Positions 33,441 through 46,132 are shown, numbered from the stretch's first letter. The stretch is 64,000 nt of DNA from Clavaria fumosa (GCA_951802425.1 OX637802.1:2728001-2792000), one strand, 5' to 3'. The notes: generated from the letters alone by a model not told the origin. A program made the numbers and translations.

Positions 33441-34485
33441 GCCCTCCACAAGTCTACACCTTGTAGTTCAAGGTAGAGCTGCTAGCTCTTTGACTCCCAT
33501 ATACGGCTCCCAAGTCATATCCCCAAGGTTCCATCAGACCTCGCATTCTAGGTGGCGTCCTGCCCACCCATGGCCAATAATGGTGTCTACTAGCCATTCC
33601 TCCTTCAGGTCCATGCCAAAGTCATAAAAGACTTTCACTTCACAACATGGAAACAATGCATTGTCATAAAAGACTTTCACTTCACAACATGGAAACAATG
33701 CATTGTCATTCAGCTCATGTCACCACAACCAGCTGACATGGAACATTGGGTGGATCCTCCTTGACTTTAGCAAGTCGGGGAGCTCCAGCTCATACGTCGA
33801 CGATTCCAGTCTACATGACTGTATTGGGTAAGGCCCAATAAACTTCAGCATGAGCTTTCTAGCTTGCTTTTTAGGGAGATTCAAATTCTCTGTTGAGAGG
33901 TAGACTAATTCTCCCTCTCTAAACAGGTGCTCTGCCCGTCTATGCTGGTTAGCGTAAAACGTCTGGTGGACGTGACTTTCTATAATCATGTCGTGCGCCA
34001 TTGCAAGGTTGAGTGCAGCTTTCTCCACGAACATCCTTACACCTCTGGGCACCGCCTGGAGGTTGTCTGGCAACTCTGGCATCATCTGGGGCATGTACCC
34101 ATAGGTGAGCTCAAACAGGGCAAACCCTGTCGATGCGCTGATTGATGTGTTAATGGCGAATTCGACCATTGGGATTTGCTCCGCCCAATCTGTCTGGTCC
34201 AGTTGGACCACAGATCGGATTGACCATTCTGTTGCTCCATCCGTCTGCAGATGGAAAGCTGTGGACAGCACGAGCATCTCATCCCTCACATCCCTGTCCA
34301 CATGGGGCACAGGTGGCGGTTGCTCCTGCTCGGTCTCCTGGTCCACAGCAGGTGTGCATACTCGTAGTGCGTGCACCTCCTCCAGGCGTCCGCAGGGCAA
34401 CTTGTCCCCTTCAGGGTCAAGGTGAACATCTGCCTTCACGTACTCGTGACCCGGATGAATCTCATCTGTCGTGTCACTCATATGG
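33441..34485 (-). pseudogene. Integrase C terminus and chromodomain of the minus-strand copy
   Basis: The frame passes directly from the RNase H/linker region (VRDEMLV) into the integrase core motif AFHLQTDGATEW. In the plus-strand copy the same linker is followed by a complete zinc-binding region, so roughly 200 codons including the zinc finger and the first two catalytic Asp residues were lost in frame. Beyond the stop at 33720 a chromodomain-like sequence follows (LECEV, then WNLGDMTWEPYMGV) with a stop inside. A 42-bp unit is duplicated in tandem at about 33620-33703. Confidence 0.7.
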
Positions 34486-36680
34486 TAACGCGAAAGGCCA
34501 TCCGCAACTTTGTTGCTCTTGCCTTTAATGTAATGTAAGTGATGGAGTAGTCAAACCTCTCCATGTATTCCATCCACCTGGCCTGCCAGCCAGACAAGCA
34601 CATTTGGTTCTTAAAGAACCCCAGCGCTTCGTGGTCTGTGACTGAGTTTGTCCTCCCATTTCTGTAGTGATTTGACAATCGCTAAGGCCTCCCAGTCCCA
34701 AGTTTTATAACTAAACTGGGCCAGGCTGAACCTTTTAGACATAAACCCTGCCGGACAGCAGGTTTCCCATGTCTTTCCCTGGCCATACATGGCCCCTACG
34801 CCTGACACCGAGGCATTGCACAAGAGCCAAATTGGCTCTTGTACTGCCGTGTCTACTGGGCATAATATTGGTGTTTTACATGCCAATGCCTTAATCATCT
34901 CCATGCACTTGTCATGGAGTGGTCTCCAGTGAAATGTTTGTGTTTCACTACACAGACTAGCCAAAGGGCCAGTATAAGCAGACAGATCGGGCATGAACTG
35001 TCTGATGTACTGTACTAATCCGAGGAACCTCTGCACCTCATTAACGTTTGTCAGTGTTTTCCAGTTATGGATTTTATCCATTTTATCCACTGTGATGTGA
35101 ATTCCTCGGGCATCTATAATATGCCCTAAGCAATCTACGCTCTTCGCATATAACAAGCACTTCTTCTTGCTCAAGAAAAGGCTCGTGCCTTTGAGGGTCT
35201 CAAAGACCATCTTTAAGTGATGCTCATGGTCCTCCAAGGTCTTGGAGAAGACAAATACATTGTCTAAGTACACATGCACATACTTTCCCAACTGATGACA
35301 AAATATGTGTGTCATCAGGCACTGGAAGGTAGCAGGGGCATTACAATCCCCTATCTGCATCACCTGTGAGAACATGGTGCCCAAGACAGTCACAAACGCT
35401 ATCTTCCACATGTCCTCAGGTTCTACGCATACTTGCTCGTATGCATCCGATAGGTCAATCTTTGACCTATATGCAGCTCTAGCCACATCCTGTCTGATCT
35501 GATCCTGATCAGGCAATGGGGTAATATCCCGTACTGTGTTCGCATTCTGTTTCTGACAGTCTACGACTGTCTGTAGCAGCGGGTTCTGGCTGCTTTTTGG
35601 TATGCATAGCATAGGAGCTGCTTGCGATGCCACTCCTGCTTCCCACCAACTGTTAGTAATATAACAGTTCACCTTCTCAAGGAATTGTTCCTTGAATGCC
35701 TCAGCACACCAAGGCAGGTAATAATTATAGACTTGCTTTTCATCTATTAAGGGTATGCGTTGGTTCACTGCCCGAAACAGTGGCAGTCTGGGGGGAACTC
35801 CTCCAAAGAGCTCAGCGTACTGGTTAAACCAATACTCACGCCTGCCTTCGAGGTAGGCATTGTCTATCTTTGCAGAGGCATTTGCCTCTCCCCCCTTCCA
35901 GGGCTCACCCTCATCCTGGGGGCCCAAGTGTAGTCAGCTCTTTCAAGCTTCCCTCCTCGGTGCATTCTTAGCTGATATATGGACGCATAACACTTCCGTC
36001 TCCTCACTGGGCAACATTGCCTGAAGGGTTTTCCCCTTCCCTTCTCCAATCTGGATTGCACGTCGGTGCACATCCAGTATCACATGGTGGTCATACATGA
36101 ATGCCGTTCTGACTATGATGTCATAGCAGTTGATGTTTGCTATATCAAAATACTGGTCCTCCACCAGTATTCCTCCTAAATCTACCACTACATGGCATCT
36201 GTGTGTGATCATCAATTGGCTGCTGATGCAGCCAAGTTGGATAGGAACTGGATTATCCAGTTGGAAGGTTGGTACCTTCATCACCTGGGCAAAGTCCAGG
36301 CTCATCAGGTCTGGGGTACTTCCCAAATCAAAAAGCGTGTATGCTTTTACACCATTCACGGTGATGTAGGCCATGAGGCATTGCCTTGCCTCCTTTGTCA
36401 CTACTGGGCATGATCCTGTCCACTCTTTCCAGATGTGCGCCTGAAACGGCCTGTCGTTGACATGGCCGACACGTACTTCTGTCGCATGGAGGACTTCATC
36501 CTCTCCCAATTCCCAGAGTCCAGCGACCTGGTCACTTTCCGCCTCCTCCTCGAGCTCGTCCGAATCGTACTGGTCCCTGCAACCAGCATAGTCATCTTCC
36601 GTGACTTCCTCTGGTGGGATTTCACCCTCCGGTTCCTTGCTTTCAACCGCAGGTGTTTCCTGTGCTTCCTCAGGCTCCAT
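34486..36680 (-). pseudogene. pol: Protease-RT-RNase H of the minus-strand copy
   Basis: Protease segment 36680-35943 with TLFDLGSTPDLMS, then RT at 35927-34611. The RT is open for 438 codons but its active site reads YLDN (YLDNVFVFSK) instead of YLDD, which removes a catalytic Asp. Frameshifts near 34660 and 34530 break the RNase H/linker. Similarity to the plus-strand copy is high throughout. Confidence 0.8.
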
Positions 36681-36699
36681 CCTGCCCGGATCCTTTTGT

Positions 36700-37165
36700 A
36701 AGGTGTAGTTCCTTACATTTCCCCTAAAAGCCTCTGGCTTTCACTGTGACTGAGGGCACACATTCGTGTAGTGTCCTACTTTCCCACATACATAGCATGT
36801 TAGAGGAGCTTTCCGCTCCTCTCTGCCTCATACCCCAATCTTGGGCACTGCCTTAGGCGGTTCTAGCCGGGGTTTGCTTCCTCTGGCTTGGGCATGGTCG
36901 ATCTGCAGGGGAACAGGTTCCCTTGGCCTACGGTCTGTGTGCGGCTGATATGGCCACAGTCTCACAAACCTCTGCCCCACAGGCACTCTGCCTGTGGGCG
37001 GGATTCCTTTGGGACCTGCCTGGTTCCCTGCCGAAGGCACTGCCCTCTGCTGCTGGAGGTAGTGGAGGGTCGCTTCCACTTGGCAACTAGCATCAATAAT
37101 ATCCTCAGCCGAGGATAACTTGATGCTAATCGTGCGAGTTTTGAAGATGGCCTCCACCATCTCGT
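36700..37165 (-). pseudogene. gag C-terminal half of the minus-strand copy
   Basis: Matches the plus-strand gag from NEMVEAIFKT onward and ends in an intact CCHC knuckle, CYVCGKVGHYTNVC. The capsid N-terminal half is absent because the element is truncated at about 37165. Confidence 0.7.
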
Positions 37166-37705
37166 TACTATGATGTTGGCAGGGTATAAGGGGTTGGTGA
37201 GGGGATGCAAAGCCATTGTGGGAGAGGGACAAGAGCACCAAGGGAATGGGATATCAGTATCATAGGGGATCCAGTAATACAAGGCAGGGATGGGGATAGT
37301 CATTTGATGGGAAAGCAACAGCTGTCACTAAGTTGACAGGGTGATGGCATCCTGCTTGATGTGCCATCACACAAGTGGGCTGTATGGTCAGTAGTTGTCA
37401 CATGAGTCTTGTGACTTACTGGTCATGTGACCACAACCTTGGGCTGGTCACATGATGTCACTGCAACAGGTGTCCAAAGTAGAGTTTGTTGGGTCATGAT
37501 AACATGTCAAACAAGTAACTAAGGTATTGTGGTAGGTAGTGCAGCTAAGCATGAAACTATCATGAAAGTGTCATCCTCACCACCAAGTCTACACATTTTC
37601 ATTTTCATAATTTAAATCACACCAAGATGACAGTTGCAGAGAGTGAGTTATCCTCCAGCCACATATTTTAACAGCAGATAAATACAATATTTATCTATTC
37701 AAAGG
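37166..37705. other. Repeat-rich noncoding flank
   Basis: Short repeats of GGTCACATGA/TCATGTGACC type near 37390-37460. No gene is supported. Confidence 0.35.
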
Positions 37706-37830
37706 TGTAAGGTCATAGGCCTTTTTTTTGGTTCATTACATCAGCTATTGTACATTAGCTAAGCTGTGCTTAGTTAGCAGCCCCCTAGAGGGCCACTTGT
37801 ATATACAAAGACTCATGATAAAATTACTTG
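37706..37830 (+). repeat. LTR-like fragment of the second chromovirus family
   Basis: Starts TGTAAGGTCATAGGCC and shares the order of short blocks (TTACATCAG, GCAGCCCCCTAGAGGGCCACTTG, TATATA) with 22703-22925 in the same orientation. Its end is not clear. It may be a solo or truncated LTR. Confidence 0.45.
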
Positions 37831-38518
37831 GATATGTGTACTTGACTTGCTGGTGGCTGTGCAGTCATAGCTGATTAGTCAGTAGCTAGGAAATTTTCCT
37901 TAGTTGTCCTGTGTTCATGTTGGAGACAGGACTGCATCTGCTGATATTGTCAAAAAACTGTCTGGATGTTTCGTGTTTTGGGATTACAGTATGTCAACAA
38001 TATTTCAGCACAACTCATTAAGCAGACATGCAAACACACCATCTCCCACAGGGGAACTACATCAATCTTGTGCACACTCACAGCACAGGGCACTTCACAA
38101 TCACTGGTGGAGGTGGGGGTAGCTTCAGCAGTCATGGGAATGATAAAATGTGGGGCAAAGCAGACCACATTCCAAATTTCAGCCATAACACCACACCTCA
38201 CATTCCCTTGCTTGCAAGGGTTCTTACTGCCCCATAATTCATGTTTACTATTAACCAACCTGCCACATAAGTACATACATTGCCAAACAAGACTGTGTGA
38301 TATGTGCATCTGATGCAACTCCATCTGCCATGCATATCTACCTTTCTTTATCCTGTTGACAAATGTCCCCAGTCTGAAGGTCAAGCCTCCCTAGCCAGTC
38401 ATCCTCTGCCAACAAAGCCATCTGATGAGATATTTTGAACAGCTCATTGTTGAAATCTTACAGTAGTCATATTGTTGCATGGCATCAGCAAAACAGCTCA
38501 GCTGAATTGTTGGTATAG
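37831..38518. other. Noncoding, no gene seen
   Basis: Short overlapping ORFs on both strands lack family resemblance. Probably old repeat sequence. Confidence 0.35.
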
Positions 38519-38526
38519 AGAAGTAT

Positions 38527-38800
38527 TAGGGAAGAGCACGGGTTTTGTAACCCGCACGGGTCACGGGTACGGGTACGTGCGGGTATGGATTTCCTTACCT
38601 GTCAGCTTCAAAAAAAGCCCAAAAACATCCAAATTGGATCAGAATTGACTGAGATACAATTAATTCATTGTTTTGATCATATCTCTCCCAATTCTTGTCC
38701 GATTTGAATGTTCTTTGGCTCAAAATGATGGGTAAACCTGCACGGGTTATGGGTATGGGTAGAGCCTTGGATACCCATGGGTTACCCATGCTCATCCCTA
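38527..38800. mobile_element. hAT-type MITE, 274 bp
   Basis: Ends TAGGGAAGAGCACGGGT and the inverted TAGGGATGAGCATGGGT, flanked by an exact 8-bp target duplication AGAAGTAT (38519-38526 and 38801-38808). Subterminal CGGGTACGGGTA repeats. No ORF. Confidence 0.8.
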
Positions 38801-38889
38801 AGAAGTATGGACCAGTATGTAACACCCCAAGACAATTTGGGGTGTTACACACCAGTCCATACCAGTCCATACTTACATTTAGCCAAGCT

Positions 38890-39850
38890 GTTTTGCTGAT
38901 GCTGACTGGAACTGTGCAAGAGTGCCACATATAAGTTGAAGAGGCTTAGGGTCCCAGAAGGTGGAGTACCAAAGTTGATGATAATGTGTGGGATCATTTG
39001 ACCTTGTGCTCAATAATCTGTGAATGCATATGCTGCTGTTAGTGGATGCTGCACTTGACAAACTGTTTTATTCCCAACTGCAACCCCAATCCTGTAACTT
39101 GTTGATGCTGCCTCAATCAGAATGACAGATTCTCCTAGCCCATCCAGCTGTGATGCTTGTGTTTGCTTGTGTTTGACCAGAATATATGCTGGAAGGTATT
39201 TCAATTGGATGATAGACTCATTGCAAAATGGAGGCTCTTCAGGGGAGAATGATGTCTGTGATTTCCCCTTGGGCACCATTGACAATGTCCAGGTCTGTTG
39301 CTAAGTTCTCTGTCACCATGATTTTCATCCCTACAGTGATTTTGACTTGCATGAGGAGATCTTTCAGCTTTTGGTCACCTTCTCCTCTTCCACAATGAAC
39401 TGTGAGCCCATATTGCTCAGCCCAGGGGAGTGGATGTCCACCACTCATATCCTCTGCTGTGCAAATGAGAAGCTGCTGCCCAGATTTGCTGCACCATTTT
39501 CAGATGGCCACTTCATTCCATAGCTTCTACACTGCATGTCATGGTGTCACCAGCATGGCATCACTCCAGGGTTCTGCCTGAAAGTCTGTGACTGGTGGAT
39601 TGAGATCTCCAATTACCAGAGTCAGTAGCATTTGGAGCTGATGATCCTGAACATTGCCATAGTGCAAATGGGCCAGAAATTCTCTCCATGTCTGATCTGT
39701 GACATGCATCTGCTATTTAAGAATGACCACCTTGCTAAATTCCTCATATATGGAATGTCCCAGTTGAGTTTCTGGTGAGTCCTTTGCAAGGTGCTTTTAT
39801 ACCTATGTTCTCCAAGTCCTATCATTTAAGCTGTCTCTTGTTTCCTGCTT
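38890..39850 (-). pseudogene. Helitron/PIF1-type helicase relic
   Basis: Minus-strand pieces in order resemble the C-terminal half of the PIF1-like helicase found in Helitrons. They are VGMKIMVTENLATDLDIVNG (about 39300-39345), LPAYILVKHKQTQASQL, then AYAFTDY followed by a stop where a Ser/Arg codon is usual, AQGQM, and SGTLSLFNLYVALLHSS. Stops and frame changes separate them. No Rep/HUH domain is seen in the window, so whether it came from a Helitron or a domesticated PIF1 gene is open. Confidence 0.65.
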
Positions 39851-40313
39851 ATAGCATAGCACATTTTTTAATGAACTCTATGTGATCTGTGACGTGGTGC
39901 AAGCAAGGGTTCAGCCGACTGTCAGTCGGCACTTCCTAGTAAACCACTTGTAGTCAAAGTTATCCGCGTCGCGTTGACAAGGTTCCAACGAAAATTGGCT
40001 CAGTGCATAAGGGTGATTTGAATTTCGTGGTGCCATCTACAAGTAACTTAGATGAGGAGTTGGGGAAGCGGGGCAGGGTTGGATGGGTGAAAAACGAGAG
40101 GATGTCCCTTGTACTTAAACAAAAAAGTCGAAATGAGAGGCTGGAAGTAGCCCACTTTCAATTCAGAAGCTACCCTTTTGACATCTTGAAAGAAAAAAAG
40201 GGGGAGGGGGGAATGTTTTCCACCGCCGGGACAACCGGCGAACAACCTTCCAAACTCCAACGGGAACCCACCAGTCACAGGCCCCTCCGTCAGGACCATC
40301 ACGGTTCAATCCG
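39851..40313. other. 3' flank of the kinase gene
   Basis: Holds a short palindrome GCCGACTGTCAGTCGGC near 39913. ORFs here are overlapping and unconvincing. Confidence 0.35.
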
Positions 40314-43300
40314 TCAACGTCTGAGCGCAGACAGCATCTTCGCAAGCGCGTTTATCTGGCCCTTCTGCACCTTCTTAGGTCCATCGATGTCGGCGTCATG
40401 CAGGTCGCTCGTGCTCGTCGATGCATCATGCCGCTGCCGCACCGGAGATCTCTGCGCCGGATGACCCGGACGCTCACTGATGGGTTCCAATTTATTGTCC
40501 GTAGATTCGAGCTTGGGCTTGCGAACGCGTTGCTTGCGTGCAGACGGACCAGGATACACATCTCCGACAGAGTTAGCATACTGCCCGCGAGGGAGCTCTT
40601 CAAATGTCCAGGAAGCGCCCTCCAGATCTGTATATCCGCAAGTTTAGCATTTGAGTGTAAGAGAAATGTGACAAACAAGCCATGCTTACACTTGGGGTTC
40701 TTCGGCGGACCCTTCACCTCCACATTAGACAAAGGCATGCGCCAACTACCGGATGACACGCTCGTAGCTATCGTCGACACGCTTGGGTTCCCGTGCTTCA
40801 TGAGATCATAACCGCGACGAGAGCTTGACATCGAACTTCGCCAGTTACTTGACGTGACAGAGCTCGCGCTCGACACCGACGACGGCCAGCCACCACTGCG
40901 CGTGCTGTTCGGTGACGAGTTGCGCCGTGGTGAATCGTCCGCGCACGGACGTCGACCGCGGCTCGACCACAGACTCGGATTTTCCGGCGGACGAGGGGGC
41001 GCGTTGAGACCCATGATGACGCTACTGACGTTTGCTGCCTTCTTGCCTGCCTCGTTCGGATGTACAGACGTGAAGGACGCAAGAGAAGATGATGCAGAAA
41101 TAGGACTGTTGTCCTTGATGTCCTTGCAGGCTTCATCTGGATTCGAAGCGGATGGTTTGCGAAGTGTGAGCTTCCACTGGAAGGACTTCTTGGGGGCAGG
41201 ACTCCTCTGCGGGGACGGTAATGGCGATGGGATCGCTGGGTTCAATGTAAGCAAAGGCACAGGCATCGGGTACATCGTGACGGGCTCCGGTGCCGCGCGT
41301 CGTGTGCGACTCTTGGACGATGCAGACCTCCCGGAAACCTTCGATGGGGTCTTGGACGCTTTGCTAATCTCGCGCGCCAGCGACTGAGAGGCTTGAGCAA
41401 GGGTATTCAGAGTCTCATCCTGCGTTGAAGTAGATGCAACATTGGAGGTGACCATAGGCGGAAGAGAGGGCAATGGATGGGAGGAAGGCGTGCATGCACC
41501 ACCATTGGTCGTCGCAGAAGCGCAGGCAGACGAGACAGAGCCTTTGCCCTTGCGTGCGCCACGCTTCCTCCTCTTCTGGTTCGAGGCTGATCTGGAATGC
41601 GTGCTTTCCGTCTCCGCCTCGACCCCTACTTCTAGCTCCGCATCCTGAGAGAGGAATTGCTCCCGATCAGGGACGTCCACTTCCGACTCATCCTGATCGA
41701 AGACAGTTGACAGCTCAGATAACTCCAGACCAATCGCAGGCCCAACGGAGGGTGCATGGGAGAGCGTTCGGGACACGAGTGCAGGAGTGCGGATGTGCGG
41801 GTTGCCGCCATGGGAAGGGTGTCGAGAGGATGGACGATGCGATGCCGGGACCGACGAAGTGACAGGGTACCCTTGGATGGAGCTGGCCGACGCAGTGCGA
41901 TTATGGTTGACTTTGCCAGAAATAGAACCATGTTGCTGTTGTCCATTGTCACCGAGTAGTGCCGGAAGGTCCCTAGCCCATGCGCCCAATTCCCGGGCCC
42001 CTATGCGAGAGCTATCGTCAGACGGGTCCTCGAGTATACAAAACACTTTGGTGGCCAGAAATTCAGCGACAGGTTGGGTCATGCCCGGAAACCGCTGCAT
42101 GAAGAAAGGAACAGGTTGCCTTCGAAAGAGGTCGAATGATGAACAAGCGTCTTGGGTAGTATCTTTCCATGGGTTATAATGATACAGCCTATCAATTAAA
42201 AACGACTGAGCATCTTGTGCGACCTTATCCTCGAGAACGACGTACATATTAATAAGTACAATTCCGAGAGACCAGACATCCGCAGCACGGGGTCGATAGG
42301 TAGGGGCAAGGTTGTTTCTGCATTCTGCGCGTCAAAGTAGACATATCAGGTTCACGCTGCGCACAGGAAAGGCAAACGCTCTCACCAAAACTCATGTAAG
42401 GGGCAGAGCCGCAATCCATGTCAGAAGACTCGACGTTTGTAGTCGACAACCCAAAGTCGGTAAGCTTGACAATAACCTTGCGATCGCGCTGTCCATCTGG
42501 CGACGTGCTCCAGCCGTCTGTCACGATGAAATTCTCAGGCTTGATGTCGCGGTGAAAGACCTGCTGGTCGTGACACCATGCAACGGCGTCGCACATCTGA
42601 GAGAACATAGAGGAGATGAGGCGCAGACGCGTGCGCGAGAGAATTTGAGCAGGATGTTGGGCGGACAATAGACCAGGCGTGGGAGGCGTGCGTGATGAAG
42701 ACAAACAGGAGTCAGGACAATCGGTCTCGCAATGATCACGGGCTTGTTCGAGAAAATAGAACAAGTCCTCGCCGGGCACAAATTCCAAGAGCAGTAACAA
42801 GAAAGCCGGGGTCTCGAAAGTTCGATATAAAGTAACGATATTAGGGTGAGAGCGAAGTGACTGATGGATTGTGACCTGAAAGGGGACGGATTGGCGTGTG
42901 AGATCCTTCTCAAAGCTTTTGAAAAAAGCGAGCGGCCTACCTCAGCCATTTGCGCCGCTAGAGCTTCCTCATCGAGGTCAGCTCTGGATAAACACTTGAT
43001 GGCGTACTCCCGACCATACTGAACAAGTGGCGACGCGTGGGATTTGCCTTCGAACTCCAACGCCCCAAAGACAGCCATATGGCCATCTTCGGAAACGGTG
43101 GGACGAGAAAGGACTTCGCGAACGAGATAGACAACAGCATAACTACCGGTACCGAGGGTTCTGATGACTTCAAACTCATTGGCCGGTTCGACGTCGTGCA
43201 CAGGCTCGGGAACGGGAAGGAGACGGATGACCTCCCCTTGTAACAAACGACCAGGGCCGACTACATCGCCAGGAAAGAGGACGTTTTCGAACGTAGAGGA

Positions 43301-43615
43301 CGAGGGCGGTGAACTGTGGACATCCGGAACCTGTGTCAAGTGAGTCATTGACCAAGGGAGGGTGGGCGACAAGGTGATGGGCGAAGAGGGACGTTTTAAG
43401 TAGGGGTTCCTGGGCAATGGCTTGACAGAGATGGCGGGAGGGGGAGAAAGAAAGACAAGCTCCTTGGAAGTCAAGACAGCTTGTGGCTGGTGGGTGTGAG
43501 CAAAAGGACGCAAGTCGAGCAGGTCACTCGGCAAGGACTTATTGCTGCGGGGTAGACGAGAGGGGTCATGAGGATGGGGAAAAGACTGGGAATTCTGGAC
43601 CGAGTACTGCAACAT
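40314..43615 (-). CDS. Serine/threonine protein kinase, Ksp1/Ran1 type
   Basis: A signalling kinase with a Ser/Pro-rich N-terminal extension (about 150 residues), a catalytic domain and a long Ser-rich tail. Kinase motifs in order: glycine loop LGTGSYAVVYLV, YAIK lysine, catalytic loop HRDIKPENF, DFGLST, and an activation segment CGSAPYMSFECRNN in place of the usual APE. The last of these, with ADVWSLGIVLINM and NPWKDTTQDACSSFDLF, is typical of Ksp1/Ran1/Sks1 relatives, which act in nutrient and meiotic control. Introns: 42876-42940, 42325-42385 and about 40629-40691; the last joins CCCAAGT to ATCTGGAGG. The tail ends in a basic region (KQRVRKPK). Start at 43615 is the first in-frame Met. About 1,030 residues. 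Confidence 0.85.
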
Positions 43616-45195
43616 GAGCGAATTGGGATGGCGGGGACGCTCAGGTGTTCCTCAGCGATGGTCACGGCAGCGAGGGGGATGTGTGCGGTAAGTCAGACAA
43701 GACCTGCTGTGAATCTGCACGAGCGATAGCCGAAACACATAAAAGCTGAGGGCGAGGAGGGTTGGTGTCCAGGACAGGGTGGGCCTCTACGACGAGGAGG
43801 AGAAGGGGTAAAAAGAAGTGATGAGCTGACGCCCCGTCGCCGTCGCCGTCGTCGTCGCCGCCGTCGTCGTGATAGTGGTTGGTCGTCGGTCGACGATCAA
43901 GTTGGAAAGCGTTGATAGCGGAAAAGGGAGAGACGAGACGGGGCTGTATGCGCTTTGGCGGAGTTTCAAAAATGCTGCTCTTTATGTAGAACTATTTGGC
44001 AATTGTGGCTGGGCGTGTGGTGAAGGAGGCAAGGCTACGCTACGGGGATCCGGGGGGTGAATGTCACCCCCTGGTCGCAGCCTCGCGGACTTCCTCAAAC
44101 TGCCGAAGTGATACGCTCCGTTGTCTGATGGGCGTTCGACGTGGAAAGAATGCATGCGCCATGTGGTGCTTGTCCTCTTCTGCCGGTTTGTCCATATTCG
44201 TCCACTCCAATCACAGAGCCATGATAACCGAACCTTACCTTTTACGTAGGGTCATTGTCCCCTGCAGCACCGCAAGGTTCATGCATGCACCTCCACGCCA
44301 CATGATGCATCGCCAAAATAAAGAGACCACCTTCTGACCTATCAACGCATGTACCTCATTATCCTTAGCTCGCGGTGTCTTTACCTTTCCCCGACGAAAA
44401 TGACCACATTTCGCTGACAGACAAACTCTGACAACCACGATTCATGGTTGGCTTTCGCTATTGATCGTTATGCTATTGAACTACGGCCCCATCAATGATC
44501 ATCAGACTCCTGCTATTGTGCCCTTGTGCCGTCTAAAGGCTCTTGGCAGTACTTCGAGGTATGGAGTCTTGGCAGAGCTTTGAGTCCCATATCTGTGTGA
44601 ATGCGCCCACTTCTCAGTTCACGGTGATTGAGGAGGTATCAGAGCACTTCATCACCAACACCACAGACTCCCAGAAAAAAATCAATTGCTCAAAATGACC
44701 AAACCCCTTCTTTCCGGTAACTTATTTGAAGGTACAGTGCTAGCTCGCCTCATGACTGCGGAGCCGCACGATAGCAAAAAAAAAAAAAGGACAGAGCTCA
44801 CTGGAAAGTGTCGCATCAGAACAAATATGGGGACAAATAACTCGAACACAGCAATCAATGTCGTCCAGGAAATGAGGTTACCGCCTCGTCCGTTGTGAAT
44901 AGCATTGAAGAATAATATTGGAAAATGGTCGCGAAATAGAACCGAGAAATATGTGCGGTACAGTAGGGCTGAGTACTGAGTACTGAGTATTGAGCGCTGA
45001 GCGCTGAGCGCTGATCGCTTGCAGTTTCAAGCTGCCTGCAACTGCCGCCTGGTCTTGCCGAGGAACTGTACAGTTTTGAGCCGGCAACTGCCGCACGTCC
45101 TCCGCCGACAAAGACACAACGCCAACTCGGCGAGCAAGTTCCCTTTGCATCGCGTGTAAGTCGTCGTTGAGACAAGCAAAACAACAAAAAGAACT
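43616..45195. other. Intergenic between the kinase and RPL12
   Basis: Shared upstream region of two divergent genes. Includes a CGTCGC/CGTCGTC microsatellite at 43828-43872 and an A12-type run near 44779. No gene is supported. Confidence 0.45.
44968..45020. repeat. GAGTACT/GAGCGCT short tandem repeat
   Basis: TGAGTAC repeated three times and then GAGCGCT three times, within the RPL12 upstream region. Confidence 0.6.
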
Positions 45196-45891
45196 ATGGC
45201 ACCCAAAGCGGTGCGTGTCTTGCTCTTGTTCTTCTTGCAGAGATGAGGAGATCCTCTACTCACGTCGTCTTTGTCTTGCCAGGACCCGAACGAGATTAAG
45301 ATCATATACTTGCGCGCAACGGGCGGTGAGGTAGGCGCATCGTCCGCACTGGCGCCCAAGATCGGTCCTCTCGGTCTGGTGCGCCTTTTCTCCACACCTC
45401 CTATGAGTATGAGTTGAGTTGACCTCCCCATCTGCGCAGTCACCCAAAAAAGTCGGCGAAGACATCGCCAAGACCACCGCCGCCTGGAAGGGTCTACGCG
45501 TCACCGTCCAATTGACTATCCAGAACCGTCAGGCAGCTATCGAAGTCGTCCCCTCTGCCTCGTCTCTCCTTATCCGCGCTCTCAAAGGTGAACCGTCACT
45601 CATCCAAAAACAACCCGAGTCTGACAACAACAAAAAAACTTCCACCGCTCAGAGCCACCACGCGACCGCAAGAAAGAGAAAAACATCAAGCACTCGGGCA
45701 ACATCCCGCTGAGCGAGATATATAACATCGCGCGCACCATGCGTTCCAAGTCGCTCGCCAAATCGCTCGCCGGGTGCGTCAAGGAGATGCTCGGCACCGC
45801 CCAAAGCATCGGGTGCACTGTCGAGGGCAAGCCGCCGCACGACATCATCGTTGCGATCAACTCGGGCCAGATAGACGTCCCGGAGGAGTAG
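45196..45891 (+). CDS. RPL12: 60S ribosomal protein L12 (uL11)
   Basis: Large-subunit stalk-base protein. Four exons: 45196-45210, 45283-45378, 45440-45587 and 45653-45891, all with GT-AG introns that join in frame. The first exon codes only MAPKA. Conserved features include [19 protein letters not shown], the Lys-rich [29 protein letters not shown], and the tail [17 protein letters not shown]. The length (165 residues) is normal for the family. Very short first exons are common in fungal ribosomal protein genes. It converges on the Rho-like gene, 241 bp away. Confidence 0.95.
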
Positions 45892-46132
45892 AGGTGGGGG
45901 GGGGGGGAAGTCACATCATGTCCACAAGCTGGCTCCGTCACCTATACTCACTCACTCACCGCCCCCGCGTTGTTTCGCAGTTTCTGCAGTGATGACAATG
46001 CCCAGAACATGTCAGACCACCCTCGTTCACTCGTTAGACTAGTGTACTGCGCCCCCAGCCATGTAGTGAACCAGTTTGTTCGAAGCTCAAGCCACTCCAT
46101 ACCAAATCGAAGAATCCCGGTAGAAGAATCAG

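Larger units (their letters stand above)
30632..37165 (-). mobile_element. Second chromovirus family, minus-strand copy, 5'-truncated
   Basis: In transcription order: gag C-terminal half, protease, RT, RNase H, an integrase with a large internal deletion, chromodomain, an extra ORF (ORF3), a polypurine tract and the 3' LTR. The 5' LTR and gag N terminus are absent; homology to the plus-strand copy stops near 37165. It joins the plus-strand copy head-on at 30631/30632. Confidence 0.85.
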
